Of a DNA stretch of 64,000 nucleotides, positions 8,515 to 17,997 are shown in pieces. The translations under genes were made by a program, and so were the position numbers. This stretch comes from Citrifermentans bremense R1 (lineage in GTDB: Bacteria > Desulfobacterota > Desulfuromonadia > Geobacterales > Geobacteraceae): contig NZ_KE384581.1 of NCBI RefSeq assembly GCF_000426865.1, positions 280,558 to 344,557 of the forward strand. The letters are read 5' to 3'. Below the pieces are notes generated by a model. The model had not been told where the DNA came from and did no database searches. It saw only the letters and a list, made by a program, of their open reading frames with translations. How positions within the stretch are numbered: the first letter of the stretch is position 1; each line of letters begins with the position of its first letter.

Positions 8515-8574
8515 GCCATCCGGCAGGGAACCGGCAACCGCTTCAACCTGCATTTATATTAAATAGGAGATTGC

Positions 8575-8952
8575 ATGGACAGCAGGAACATGACGCTGGA
8601 AGAAGACAGAAACACGATGCTCGGCGAGCGAGTGCTGCTCAGGATCTTCATTGGAGAAAGGGACAAGTATAAGCACATACCCCTGTACGAGGCCCTGGTA
8701 GAGCTGTTCCGCAAGGAAGGGCTTGCCGGCGCCACGGTGCTGCGCGGGATAGCAGGTTTCGGCGCGCACAGCATGTACCACACGGACCGGCTGCTGCGCC
8801 TTTCCACCGACCTCCCGATAGTGCTGGAAGTGGTGGACCAGAGGGAGCGCATAGAGGCGGTGCTTCCGACAGTGGAGGAGATGATGGACGGCGGGCTCAT
8901 CACCATGGAAAAGGTGCTGGTGTTGCGCTACGCGAGGAAGCGCTCAAGCTAG
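8575..8952 (+). CDS. DUF190 family protein
   Basis: The 125-residue protein has the DUF190 signature: RVLLRIFIGERDK, then LYEALVELFRKEGLAGATVLRGIAGFG, then DLPIVLEVVDQRERI. The fold resembles small PII-like ferredoxin-fold regulators. Its position 60 bases after crcB fits the common crcB-DUF190 pairing, so a regulatory role in fluoride export is possible but unproven. A TAGGAGA ribosome site lies 7 bases before the ATG. Confidence 0.85.
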   Translation: MDSRNMTLEEDRNTMLGERVLLRIFIGERDKYKHIPLYEALVELFRKEGLAGATVLRGIAGFGAHSMYHTDRLLRLSTDLPIVLEVVDQRERIEAVLPTVEEMMDGGLITMEKVLVLRYARKRSS

Positions 8953-8960
8953 CCTTTGGC

Positions 8961-8988
8961 TTGAAACGAAATCTTCGTCTGCTACACT
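8961..8988 (+). promoter_or_regulatory. Sigma-70 type promoter for the sucAB-lpd operon
   Basis: TTGAAA (8961-8966) and TACACT (8983-8988) are separated by 16 bases, with a TG one base before the -10. It lies 30 bases upstream of the sucA start, giving a short leader with a GGGGAG ribosome site. Confidence 0.55.
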
Positions 8989-9018
8989 CTGTCAATTCAT
9001 GATAACGGGGAGCTAAAG

Positions 9019-11709
9019 ATGGGGATATTGGACAACCTGAGTCCGCTTTGGATCGAGAACCAGTACGAGGTATGGAAGAAGGATCCGGAGCAGCTTTCCG
9101 AGGCATGGCGCGCCTTCTTCAACGGCTTCGAACTGGGAGTCAATCAACCGCCCCAAGAGGCCGCCACTCTTGGGCTGAAGGAGGCTTTGAAGCACTCGGG
9201 GGTCCAATCCCTCATCTACCGCTACCGCGACATCGGGCACCTGCTCGCCTGCACCGACCCGCTTTCTCCCTGCCAGATAGAACACCCGCTCCTCTCCCTG
9301 GACGCCTTCGGCCTGGAGCCGTCCGACCTCGATAAGACCTTCCATACCAAGCGTTTCATGAAGCAGAGCGCCACCCTGAAGGAGATCCTGCAGGTGATGC
9401 GCAGCACCTACTGCGGCTCCATCGGCGTTGAATTCATGCACCTGCAAAACCCCGAAGAGCGGCAGTGGCTCATCGACCGCATGGAGCCCGTGGCGAACCG
9501 GGGACGCTTCGACGCCGAAAGGCGGCTCAGGCTCTTGAAGAAGCTCAAGGAGGCGGCGCTTTTCGAACGCGAACTGCACAAGAAGTTCCCGGGACAGACC
9601 CGCTTCTCGCTGGAAGGGGGGGACGCCCTGATCCCGCTTTTGGACGCCGCCGTAGTGAAAGCCGCCGAGCTCGGCGTCACCGACGTCGTCTTCGGAATGC
9701 CGCACCGCGGCCGCCTCAACGTTTTGGCCAACGTCTTCGGCATGCCTTACGAGAACCTCTTCGCCGAATTCGGCGACAACAGGGAATATGGCGTCGTCGG
9801 CGAGGGGGACGTCAAGTACCACAAGGGCTATTCCGTCGATCTCATCTTGGCCGGAGAGCGCGCCATCCACTTAACCCTCACTTCCAACCCGAGCCACCTT
9901 GAGGCGATCGACCCGGTGGTGCAGGGGAAATGCCGGGCCCGCCAGGACAGGATGGGGGAGGGAGCTGAGGCGAGGGTGCTGCCGCTATTGATCCACGGGG
10001 ACGCGGCTTTCGCGGGGCAAGGGGTGGTGGCGGAGACCTTGAACCTCTCGCAACTTGCCGGCTACAGGACCGGCGGCACGCTGCACGTCGTCCTCAACAA
10101 CCAGATTGGTTTCACCACCTCGGCCGCCGACGCCCGGTCCAGCCACTACGCCACCGACGTGGCCAAGATGGTGCGGGCGCCGGTCTTCCACGTCTACGGC
10201 GACGACGCCGAGGCGGTGGTGCACATCGCGCAACTGGCGCTCGAGTACCGGGACCGCTACCGAAAGGACGTGGTGGTCGAGGTCATCTGCTACCGCAGGC
10301 ACGGCCACAACGAGGGGGACGAGCCCTACTTCACCCAGCCGCTCATGTACGAGCAGATCAAGCTGCGCCCCCCGCTGCACTCACTCTATGAGATGGAGCT
10401 TTTGGGGGAGGGATTCGCCGAGGAGGAGTTGAAGGAGGTCGGGAACGAGGTGGTGCAGCGCCTGGCGCAGGCGGGGGGGAAAAGCGCGGAGCCGGTCGAG
10501 AGCGCCTTCCTGGCACGCTGGAGCGGCATGAAGCCCGGAACCGAAAAGGCGCCCGTCTCCACCGCGGTGGCGGCGGATTCGCTCATGGAGCTCTCGGAAA
10601 AGCTCAACCTCATCCCCGACGGCTTCCAGCCGCACCCCAAGGTGACGGGCATCCTGCAGAAGCGGCGCGACGCGGTATTGAAGGGCGGACCGCTCGACTG
10701 GGGGAACGTGGAGGCGCTGGCCTTCGCCACCCTGCTGGCGCAGGGAGTCCCGGTCCGCCTTTCGGGGCAGGACGTCAGGCGCGGCACCTTCAGCCACCGC
10801 CACGCCGTCCTCTTCGACCAGCGAAACGGCCGCTCCCATCTCCCCTTGTCGGGAGCCGTCGCCAAAGGGACGCTCTTCTGCGTCTACGACAGCATGCTGG
10901 CCGAGTTCTCTGTCCTGGGATTCGAGTACGGCTATTCCATTGAGGCCCCCGAGGCCCTCACCATCTGGGAGGCGCAGTACGGCGACTTCGCCAACGGCGC
11001 CCAGGTTATCATCGACCAGTTCATCGCAAGCGGCGAGGCCAAGTGGGAGCGCTCCAGCGGTCTCGTGCTGATGCTCCCGCACGGCTACGAAGGGCAGGGG
11101 GCCGAGCATTCCAGCGCCCGCATCGAGCGCTTCCTCGAACTGGCTGCGGCGGGGAACATTCAGGTTGTCTCCCCCACCACGCCCGCGCAGCTCTTCCACG
11201 TGCTCAGGCGGCAGATGCTGCAGCCTTTCCGCAAGCCGCTCATCCTTTTCACCCCCAAGAGCCTGCTACGGCACCCCGACTGCGTTTCCAAGCTGGAGGA
11301 GCTTTCCTCCGGAGGCTTCAAAGAGGTGATCGCGGAGCCCTCGGCGGGTGGAGAGGTGCAAGAGGTGCTTCTTTGCAGCGGCAAGATCTACTACGACCTT
11401 CTGGGGCGGATCAGCAAGGACCAGGTGCAGGGACGCGCGCTGGTGCGTATCGAGCAGCTCTACCCCCTGCCGATGGACCTGCTGCGGAAGGAGTTGCAGC
11501 GCTATCCCTCCGGCGTCCGTTACAGCTGGGTGCAGGAGGAGCCTCGCAACATGGGAGGGTGGCGATTCCTGCACGAGCCTCTTTGCGAGATACTCGGGGT
11601 GGTGCCCCGTTACGTCGGGCGGCCGGAAGCAGCGGCGCCGGCCTCCGGCTCGCACCGGTTGGATCGGGTGGAGCAGGAGCGCATCATAGAGGACGCGCTG
11701 CAGCGTTGA
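9019..11709 (+). CDS. sucA: 2-oxoglutarate dehydrogenase E1 component
   Basis: This 896-residue, thiamine-diphosphate-dependent E1 decarboxylates 2-oxoglutarate and passes the succinyl group to E2 (TCA cycle). The N terminus carries the E1o segment NQYEVWKKDPEQLSEAWRAFF, which contacts the complex core. The central part has FGMPHRGRLNVLANVFG, the HAAFAGQG-like region (HGDAAFAGQGVVAETLN) and the ThDP motif LNNQIGFTT. The C-terminal transketolase-like half has WEAQYGDFANGAQVIIDQFI and LPHGYEGQGAEHSSARIERFL. Length is close to the E. coli enzyme (about 930). GGGGAG precedes the ATG. sucB and lpd follow. Confidence 0.97.
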   Translation: MGILDNLSPLWIENQYEVWKKDPEQLSEAWRAFFNGFELGVNQPPQEAATLGLKEALKHSGVQSLIYRYRDIGHLLACTDPLSPCQIEHPLLSLDAFGLEPSDLDKTFHTKRFMKQSATLKEILQVMRSTYCGSIGVEFMHLQNPEERQWLIDRMEPVANRGRFDAERRLRLLKKLKEAALFERELHKKFPGQTRFSLEGGDALIPLLDAAVVKAAELGVTDVVFGMPHRGRLNVLANVFGMPYENLFAEFGDNREYGVVGEGDVKYHKGYSVDLILAGERAIHLTLTSNPSHLEAIDPVVQGKCRARQDRMGEGAEARVLPLLIHGDAAFAGQGVVAETLNLSQLAGYRTGGTLHVVLNNQIGFTTSAADARSSHYATDVAKMVRAPVFHVYGDDAEAVVHIAQLALEYRDRYRKDVVVEVICYRRHGHNEGDEPYFTQPLMYEQIKLRPPLHSLYEMELLGEGFAEEELKEVGNEVVQRLAQAGGKSAEPVESAFLARWSGMKPGTEKAPVSTAVAADSLMELSEKLNLIPDGFQPHPKVTGILQKRRDAVLKGGPLDWGNVEALAFATLLAQGVPVRLSGQDVRRGTFSHRHAVLFDQRNGRSHLPLSGAVAKGTLFCVYDSMLAEFSVLGFEYGYSIEAPEALTIWEAQYGDFANGAQVIIDQFIASGEAKWERSSGLVLMLPHGYEGQGAEHSSARIERFLELAAAGNIQVVSPTTPAQLFHVLRRQMLQPFRKPLILFTPKSLLRHPDCVSKLEELSSGGFKEVIAEPSAGGEVQEVLLCSGKIYYDLLGRISKDQVQGRALVRIEQLYPLPMDLLRKELQRYPSGVRYSWVQEEPRNMGGWRFLHEPLCEILGVVPRYVGRPEAAAPASGSHRLDRVEQERIIEDALQR

Positions 11710-11869
11710 GTGCCTGCAGATCACATAGCGTCTCCCTCCGTGGTAATGCACCGCAACAAATTATGCTTGACGCTTTTGCCTAGCGCTTAACTCAGTAATC
11801 AAGAAGCACCGGTCCCGGTGAAGGTCAAAGCCGTGAACCTGCACCTTTGGCCGGTTTAGGAGTCGGAAA

Positions 11870-13141
11870 ATGGATATCAAGGTTCCCGCGGTGGGCGAGT
11901 CGGTCTATGAGGCGGTCATCGCCAGGTGGCTCAAGAAGTCGGGCGAGGTTGTGGCCAAGGATGAGCCGCTTTGCGAAATTGAAACGGACAAGGTGACCCT
12001 GGAGGTGACCTCGGAGGCGGACGGCGTGCTGACCACGCTGGCGGCCGAGGGGGAGACGGTGAAGATCGGCGCGGTGATAGCGACCATAGACGCCCGCGGC
12101 GCAGAGGCCGCGCCCCCCTCGGGGAGTGCCGCCCCTCCTGAGCCCCCGCCTTCCGGCGCCCCGGCAGCCGGGACCGCCCCGGCCAAAGCGACCCCGAAGG
12201 GTATGGCGCCTCCCATCTCCCCCTCGGGGCGCAAGCTGGCGCGCGAGCTGGGCGTGGAGCCCCAGGATGTCAAGGGGACCGGGCGCGGAGGGCGCGTGAC
12301 CAGGGAAGACCTTTTGAAGGCCGAGGGGGCGGAGCACGCTCCCGCCGAGGCCGAACCCTCCCTTGCGGCACAGCCTGCGCCGGTCGCAAAACCTGAGCCG
12401 ACACCCGTTTCCCCGTCCCGTCCCGCCACTGCCGAAGAAGGGGAACGCGTGGTCCGCAAGCCGATGACGCAGATCAGAAAGCGCATTGCGGAGCGGCTGG
12501 TCTCGGTGCGGCAGCAGACCGCCATGCTCACCACCTTCAACGAGGCGGACATGAGCCAGGTGATGCTGCTGCGCCAGAAGTACGGCGAACATTTCCTGAA
12601 GCGCCACGGCGTGAAGCTGGGGTTCATGTCCTTTTTCGTCCGCGCCTGCTGCGAGGCGCTGGCCCAGTATCCCGAGGTGAACGCGCAGATCGACGGCGAC
12701 GACATCGTCTACCACAACTTCTGCGACATCGGCATCGCCGTCGGGAGCGAGAGGGGGCTGGTGGTGCCGGTCTTGAGAGGTGCCGAGTCGCTGACCCTGG
12801 CGGGGATCGAGCAGCAGATCGCTCAGTACGCCGAGAAGGTGCGCCAAAACCGCATCGCCATCGCCGACCTGGAGGGGGGGACCTTCACCATCTCCAACGG
12901 CGGGGTCTACGGTTCCATGCTCTCCACTCCCATCCTCAACCCGCCGCAAAGCGGGGTGCTGGGGATGCACGCGATACAGCCGCGCGCCGTGGTTGTCGAC
13001 GGCGAGATCGTGGTCCGCCCCATGATGTACCTGGCGCTCTCCTACGATCACCGCATCGTGGACGGGCAGGGGGCGGTGGGGTTTTTGAAGCTGGTCAAGG
13101 AGTACATCGAGGAGCCGGAGGAGTTGCTGCTCGAAGGGTAG
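11870..13141 (+). CDS. sucB: Dihydrolipoyl succinyltransferase (2-OGDH E2)
   Basis: This E2 core enzyme moves the succinyl group to CoA. Domains in order over 423 residues: a lipoyl domain at 1-75 with the lipoylated lysine in EIETDKVTLEV (Lys41), an Ala/Pro linker, a peripheral-subunit-binding domain near 110-150 (SGRKLARELGVEPQDVKGTGRGGRVTREDL split across its two helices), and the catalytic domain with the active-site motif SYDHRIVDGQGAVGFL. The 160-base gap after sucA holds a small CACCGG/CCGGTG hairpin (11807-11820) but no clear terminator, so co-transcription with sucA is likely. An AGGAG site lies before the ATG. Confidence 0.96.
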   Translation: MDIKVPAVGESVYEAVIARWLKKSGEVVAKDEPLCEIETDKVTLEVTSEADGVLTTLAAEGETVKIGAVIATIDARGAEAAPPSGSAAPPEPPPSGAPAAGTAPAKATPKGMAPPISPSGRKLARELGVEPQDVKGTGRGGRVTREDLLKAEGAEHAPAEAEPSLAAQPAPVAKPEPTPVSPSRPATAEEGERVVRKPMTQIRKRIAERLVSVRQQTAMLTTFNEADMSQVMLLRQKYGEHFLKRHGVKLGFMSFFVRACCEALAQYPEVNAQIDGDDIVYHNFCDIGIAVGSERGLVVPVLRGAESLTLAGIEQQIAQYAEKVRQNRIAIADLEGGTFTISNGGVYGSMLSTPILNPPQSGVLGMHAIQPRAVVVDGEIVVRPMMYLALSYDHRIVDGQGAVGFLKLVKEYIEEPEELLLEG

Positions 13142-13192
13142 CTACAACGCACACCGCTGCCCGCGTGGCAGGGGGAGTAGTAGGGAGGCGAG

Positions 13193-14605
13193 ATGGCAGA
13201 AGAAATTTTCGATCTGGTGGTTATCGGGGCGGGGCCCGGCGGCTACGTCGCCGCCATACGCGCAGCGCAGCTGGGAATGACGGTGGCAGTGGTGGAGAAG
13301 CGGGGGGCACTCGGTGGCGTCTGCCTCAACGAGGGGTGCATCCCCAGTAAGGCGCTCCTCGATTCCAGTGAGCTCTTTCATCTGGCCGGGCATCGCTTCT
13401 CCGCGCACGGCATCGAGGTGGCGCCCCCGACCCTGAACCTCGGGCAGATGATGGCCAGAAAGGACGACGTGGTGAAGAAGCTCACCGACGGCGTAGCCTA
13501 CCTCTTCAAGAAAAACAAGATCAGGAGCGTGAACGGTACGGCAAGGCTTGCCGGCAGCGAGGCGGGCGGGGTGCACAAGGTAGAGGTGCAGGGAGCGCAG
13601 GGGGGGGAGCAGATCCTTGCCAAGAAGGTGCTTCTCGCCACCGGCAGCGACGCGGTAGAGCTTCCCTCCCTTCCTTTCGACGGCGAAGCCGTTGTGAGCG
13701 CCCGCGAGGCCTTGAGTTTCGGCAAGGTCCCGGAACACCTCCTCGTCGTCGGTGGCGGGTACATCGGCCTTGAGCTCGGTTCGGTCTGGCTCAGGCTCGG
13801 CGCCCAGGTCACCGTGGTGGAGATGCTCCCCAGGCTCATCGCCGGTAGCGACGGGCAGGTGGCGGAGGCGCTTTTGCGTTCGCTCAAGAAGCAGGGGATG
13901 CGCTTTTTGCTGGGTGGCAAGGTTGCCGGTGTCGAAAAGCGCGAAGGGGCTTTGCTGGCGCGGGTGGAGGTCGAGGGAGAGGTGCAGGAAATAAGCTGCG
14001 ACAAGGTGCTGGTGGCGGTGGGGCGCAGGCCGCTGACGGAGGGGCTGGGGCTGGAAGAGCTGGGCGTCGCCCTGGAAAAAGGGCGGGTCCAGGTGAACGA
14101 AGAGTACCAGACCAGCGTCCCCGGAATCTACGCCATCGGAGACCTGATAGCGGGGCCGATGCTGGCGCACAAGGCCATGGAGGAAGGGGCGGTCTGCGTC
14201 GAGAGGATGCGCGGGGAGCCGAGCCTGGTCGATTACGGCTGCGTCCCCGGCGTCTGCTACACCTGGCCCGAGGCGGCGTCGGTAGGGAAAACCGAGGATG
14301 CCCTCAAAGAAGAAGGTATCCCCTATAAAAGCGGCAAGTACAACTTCATGGGCAACGGGCGCGCCAAGTGCATGGACGAGACCGAAGGTTTCGTCAAGGT
14401 GCTCTCCGACGCGGAAGGGACGCGGCTTCTAGGGGTGCACATCTTCGGCCCGCGCGCCTCCGACATGATCGCCGAAGCGGTCACCGTGATGAGCTTCGGC
14501 GGCAGCAGCGAGGACATCGCCCTCATCATGCATGCCCACCCGACCCTCTCCGAGGCGATGAAGGAGGCGGCGCTGGACGTGGACAAGAGGGCGATACACG
14601 CCTGA
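13193..14605 (+). CDS. lpdA: Dihydrolipoyl dehydrogenase (E3)
   Basis: This flavoprotein reoxidises dihydrolipoyl groups with NAD. It has 470 residues. The N-terminal FAD motif is VVIGAGPGGYVAA, and the redox disulfide is GGVCLNEGCIPSK (Cys44 and Cys49). The NAD-binding fold starts at LLVVGGGYIGLELG, and the FAD contact is GIYAIGDLI. The C-terminal catalytic pair is in HAHPTLSEAM. It follows sucB by 51 bases with a GGGAGG ribosome site, giving a complete E1-E2-E3 set. Confidence 0.97.
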   Translation: MAEEIFDLVVIGAGPGGYVAAIRAAQLGMTVAVVEKRGALGGVCLNEGCIPSKALLDSSELFHLAGHRFSAHGIEVAPPTLNLGQMMARKDDVVKKLTDGVAYLFKKNKIRSVNGTARLAGSEAGGVHKVEVQGAQGGEQILAKKVLLATGSDAVELPSLPFDGEAVVSAREALSFGKVPEHLLVVGGGYIGLELGSVWLRLGAQVTVVEMLPRLIAGSDGQVAEALLRSLKKQGMRFLLGGKVAGVEKREGALLARVEVEGEVQEISCDKVLVAVGRRPLTEGLGLEELGVALEKGRVQVNEEYQTSVPGIYAIGDLIAGPMLAHKAMEEGAVCVERMRGEPSLVDYGCVPGVCYTWPEAASVGKTEDALKEEGIPYKSGKYNFMGNGRAKCMDETEGFVKVLSDAEGTRLLGVHIFGPRASDMIAEAVTVMSFGGSSEDIALIMHAHPTLSEAMKEAALDVDKRAIHA

Positions 14606-14617
14606 TTTCAGGTTTCG

Positions 14618-15241
14618 GTGAATCATATGATATTCAAGGACGTCGGCGTCATCGGCTACGCCGAGGCGCTCAGAATACAGGAACAACTGGTGGCGGAGGT
14701 GCAACAGGGGGGCGAGGAGGCCCTCTTGCTGCTTGAGCACCTCCCCGTCTACACCATCGGCGCGGGGGGGAACCGGGACAACGTCCTCGATCCGGAATTG
14801 GAGCCGCTCCGGGTGAACCGCGGCGGGGACGTCACCTACCACGGCCCGGGCCAGCTGGTCTGCTACCCGATCCTCGACCTGTCCCGGCGCGGGCGCGACC
14901 TGCACCGCTACCTTCGTTTCCTGGAGCGCTTCCTGGTCGAGCTTTGCGCCGGCCTCGGGGTTGCCTGCCACACCGTCCCCGGGCGCACCGGCGTCTGGAC
15001 CGAAAACGGCAAGCTCGCCTCGATAGGGGTAGGGGTTAGGCGCTGGGTCTCCATGCACGGCTTCGCGCTCAACGTCTCCCCCGACACAGCCCCCTTCTCC
15101 AGGATCAACCCCTGCGGCATGCCCGACTGCAGCATCACCTCCCTGAGCCTGGAACTGGGGGAGGAGCTTTTAGTCGACGACTTGAAAGAAATGGTCGCCA
15201 TCCGTTTCCAACCGCTTTTGAACCTGCACCTGCCACGATAG
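14618..15241 (+). CDS. lipB: Octanoyl-ACP:protein N-octanoyltransferase
   Basis: LipB moves octanoate from acyl carrier protein to the lipoyl-domain lysine; LipA then adds sulfur. The 207-residue product has the family motifs RGGDVTYHGPGQLVCYPILDL, the catalytic Lys in NGKLASIGVG, and the catalytic Cys in RINPCGMPDC. The placement 12 bases after lpd makes sense because the E2 protein two genes upstream is its substrate. The start may be GTG 14618 (AGG 6 bases upstream) or ATG 14627; neither has a strong ribosome site. Confidence 0.93.
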   Translation: MNHMIFKDVGVIGYAEALRIQEQLVAEVQQGGEEALLLLEHLPVYTIGAGGNRDNVLDPELEPLRVNRGGDVTYHGPGQLVCYPILDLSRRGRDLHRYLRFLERFLVELCAGLGVACHTVPGRTGVWTENGKLASIGVGVRRWVSMHGFALNVSPDTAPFSRINPCGMPDCSITSLSLELGEELLVDDLKEMVAIRFQPLLNLHLPR

Positions 15242-15271
15242 CCCAACGAAAGGTGGGCGAGGAGGCTCCTC

Positions 15272-17731
15272 ATGTCCGAAACCGACTGCCGCGTACCTGT
15301 AGAGAAGCTTCGCTGGGTGTGCGATCCCGCCCTCTTCAATTTCAAGACCACCGAAGAAATCGCCGGGCTGGAGGGGAGCGTCACCCAGCACCGCGCCACG
15401 GCTGCGATCGACTTCGGCCTGGGCATGCCCAACAACGGGTTCAACATCTACCTCGCCGGGGACGCCGGGACCGGAAGGACCTCCACCATCCGGCAGATGC
15501 TGCAGAAGTACGTCAAGGACACCTCCCCCCCCAGCGACTGGTGCTATGTCCACAACTTCCACTCCCCCGACGCCCCCTTGGCCTTGGCCCTTCCCGCCGG
15601 CATGGGGAAGGAGCTTGCCGCCGACATGCGGGAACTCCTGGATTACATGCGCTCCGACATCCCGACGGCCCTGGAGAGCAAGGAGTACGAGACCAACCGG
15701 GTCACCCTGATCGAGCAGTTCCAGGAGAAAAACGGCGAGATCTTCTCCGCGCTGGAAAAGGAGGCGTCGGACCGCGGCTTCGCGCTGCAGCGTACCGTCT
15801 CCGGCCTGGTGATCGTCCCACAGAAGGAGGGGCGCAACTTCACCCAGGAGGAATACGAGGCGCTGGAGAAGGACGAGCGTGAGCAACTGGACTCCGTCGG
15901 GCGCGCCCTCACCGAAAGGCTCAACGACTGCCTCAGGCAGGTGCGCGAGAACGAGAAATTGCTGCGCGACGCCCTGTCGCAGCTGGACCGCGAACTGGGG
16001 CTATCCGCCGTCGGGCACCACCTTGACCCCCTCAAGGAAAAGTACGTCGGCTTCCAGAAGGTCCAGAAGTACCTGGACGACGTCCAGGAGGATCTCCTTT
16101 TGAACCTGGAGGACTTCAAGCCGCAGGCGGCCCCTCCCCAGATCCCTGGGTTGAAGCTTCCCAAGCAGGAGCCGACCTTCGAGCGCTACGAGGTGAACGT
16201 CCTGGTGGAGAACAACCCGGAAAACGGCGCGCCGATGGTGTTCGAATCCAACCCCACCTACACCAACCTCTTCGGGCGGATCGAGAACATCATGCAGATG
16301 GGAGGGATGGCCAGCACCAACTTCACCCTGATAAAGCCGGGCGCCCTGCACCGCGCCAACGGCGGCTACCTCATCGTGGACGCGCGCGAGGTGCTGATCA
16401 ACCCGTTCGCCTGGGAGTCCTTGAAGCGCTGCATCAGGAACATGGAGATCAAGATCGAGGACGTCCTGGAGCAGTACCGCTTCATGACCGTGGTCTCGCT
16501 CAAGCCCGAACCGATACCGCTTAACGCCAAGATCATCATGATCGGCTCGCTCTGGATCTACTACCTCCTCTTCCACATGGAGCCCGACTACCGGAAGTTC
16601 TTCAAGGTGAAGGCGGACTTCGACAACCGGATCAACCGTACCCCAGAGGTGATGCACGACTACGCCCTTTTCGTGGCGGCGCACTGCTGCAAGGAGGGGC
16701 TGCTCCCCTTCGACGCTACCGGCGTCGCCGCCCTTCTGGAGCACGCCTCGCGCCTGGTGGAGGACCAGGAGCGGCTTTCCTCGCAGTTCACCGAACTCTC
16801 CGACCTGATCCGCGAGGCGAGTTACTGGGCCAAGCGCGAGGGGGCCGAGGTGGTGGATCGCGGCTGGGTGAAGCGGGCGGTGCATGAGAAGACCTTCCGC
16901 TCCAACCGGATCGAGGAGCGGATCCAGGAGTACCTGGCCCAGGGGGTGATCCTGTGCGACACCAAGGGGAGCGTGGTGGGCCAGATCAACGGACTCTCCG
17001 TGATGACCCTCGGGGACTACGCCTTCGGCCGCCCCTCCCGCCTCACCATACGCGTCTCCCAGGGGCGGGCCGGCATGGTCAACATCGAGCGCGAGGTCAA
17101 GCTTTCCGGTCCGATCCACGACAAGGGGGTGCTGATCCTGACCGGCTACCTCGCGGGCAAGTTCGCCCAGGACCAGCCGCTCTCCTTCTCCGCCCACATC
17201 TGCTTCGAGCAGTCCTACGAGGGGGTCGAGGGGGACAGCGCCTCCAGCGCCGAACTCTACGGCCTTCTCTCCGCGATATCGGGGCTTCCCATCCGGCAGG
17301 GGATAGCGGTGACCGGGAGCGTCAACCAGCACGGCCAGATCCAGCCCATCGGCGGGGTGAACTACAAGATCGAGGGGTTCTACAACGTCTGCAAGGCCAA
17401 GGGGCTCACCGGCGAGCAGGGGGTGCTCATTCCCAAGATCAACGAGCACAACCTGATGCTGAGCGACGAGGTGGTGCAGGCGGTCCAGGAGGGGATGTTC
17501 CACATCTGGAGCGTTCAGGAAGTGGACCAGGGGATCGAGATCCTGACCGGCATGGAGGCGGGGAAGATGGGCGAGGATGGGAGCTACCCCGAGGGGAGCG
17601 TCAACTTCCTGGTGCAGCAGCGGCTGAAGAAGATGTTCGACAACATGCGGCGGCTGGCGCAGCAGGACAAGGAGCAGGCGAAGGAAGAGGGGGCTCTTCC
17701 CCTTCCCGAGCCAGGTCCGTTGAAGGATTGA
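15272..17731 (+). CDS. LonB-like ATP-dependent protease
   Basis: This 819-residue AAA+ protease of the Lon superfamily lacks the N-terminal domain of LonA. The N-terminal AAA region has the nucleotide-binding motif NIYLAGDAGTGRTS and a coiled-coil insert (about residues 150-240). Later segments include ANGGYLIVDAREVL (Walker B-like). The C-terminal protease domain carries the Ser/Lys dyad: Ser658 in EGDSASSAEL and Lys699 in GGVNYKIEG, spaced 41 residues apart. Gly-rich Walker A here reads GDAGTGRTS, with Arg where Lys is usual, so ATP binding may differ from LonA. The gene starts 30 bases after lipB and ends at a strong terminator. Confidence 0.88.
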   Translation: MSETDCRVPVEKLRWVCDPALFNFKTTEEIAGLEGSVTQHRATAAIDFGLGMPNNGFNIYLAGDAGTGRTSTIRQMLQKYVKDTSPPSDWCYVHNFHSPDAPLALALPAGMGKELAADMRELLDYMRSDIPTALESKEYETNRVTLIEQFQEKNGEIFSALEKEASDRGFALQRTVSGLVIVPQKEGRNFTQEEYEALEKDEREQLDSVGRALTERLNDCLRQVRENEKLLRDALSQLDRELGLSAVGHHLDPLKEKYVGFQKVQKYLDDVQEDLLLNLEDFKPQAAPPQIPGLKLPKQEPTFERYEVNVLVENNPENGAPMVFESNPTYTNLFGRIENIMQMGGMASTNFTLIKPGALHRANGGYLIVDAREVLINPFAWESLKRCIRNMEIKIEDVLEQYRFMTVVSLKPEPIPLNAKIIMIGSLWIYYLLFHMEPDYRKFFKVKADFDNRINRTPEVMHDYALFVAAHCCKEGLLPFDATGVAALLEHASRLVEDQERLSSQFTELSDLIREASYWAKREGAEVVDRGWVKRAVHEKTFRSNRIEERIQEYLAQGVILCDTKGSVVGQINGLSVMTLGDYAFGRPSRLTIRVSQGRAGMVNIEREVKLSGPIHDKGVLILTGYLAGKFAQDQPLSFSAHICFEQSYEGVEGDSASSAELYGLLSAISGLPIRQGIAVTGSVNQHGQIQPIGGVNYKIEGFYNVCKAKGLTGEQGVLIPKINEHNLMLSDEVVQAVQEGMFHIWSVQEVDQGIEILTGMEAGKMGEDGSYPEGSVNFLVQQRLKKMFDNMRRLAQQDKEQAKEEGALPLPEPGPLKD

Positions 17732-17782
17732 ATCGGGTAAGAGTACTTGAAAAGGGGAGGGTGATTTGGTACCTTCCCGCGA

Positions 17783-17807
17783 GGGCCGCACGCCGCGGCC
17801 CTTTTTT
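17783..17807 (+). terminator. Intrinsic terminator of the suc-lipB-lon unit
   Basis: GGGCCGC (17783-17789) pairs with GCGGCCC (17795-17801) around a 5-base loop, followed directly by six T residues. It lies 52 bases after the LonB-like stop codon. Confidence 0.9.
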
Positions 17808-17813
17808 ATTGAT

Positions 17814-17843
17814 CTGGTTCCCAAGGTCCACCTTGGGAACCAG
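17814..17843. repeat. Perfect 13-bp palindrome (REP-like)
   Basis: CTGGTTCCCAAGG at 17814-17826 is exactly repeated in inverse orientation at 17831-17843 around TCCA. Such TTCCCAAG-type palindromes are dispersed in several bacterial genomes, which is knowledge rather than something seen here. Only one copy is in this window. Confidence 0.75.
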
Positions 17844-17862
17844 AAGGAAAGTGCTCCAAGAG

Positions 17863-17940
17863 CCCCCGCCCCCGGAGGGGGAGGGTTAGGGAGGGGGCGC
17901 CTGTCCTTCCCCCCTCCCGGCCTCCCCCCTCCGGGGGAAG
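17863..17940. repeat. GC-rich imperfect inverted repeat
   Basis: The left arm (17863-17898, pattern CCCCCGGAGGGGGAGGG) and right arm (17908-17940, pattern CCTCCCCCCTCCGGGGG) are near inverse complements with a few mismatches and a 9-base centre. With the palindrome just upstream, it fills most of the 266-base gap before the lipid kinase. It is probably another dispersed intergenic repeat. Confidence 0.6.
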
Positions 17941-17997
17941 GAGAGCTGGGAAGACGCTGAGCTGCCAGTTTTTATTCTATCCGGAGAGGAGTCCCGC

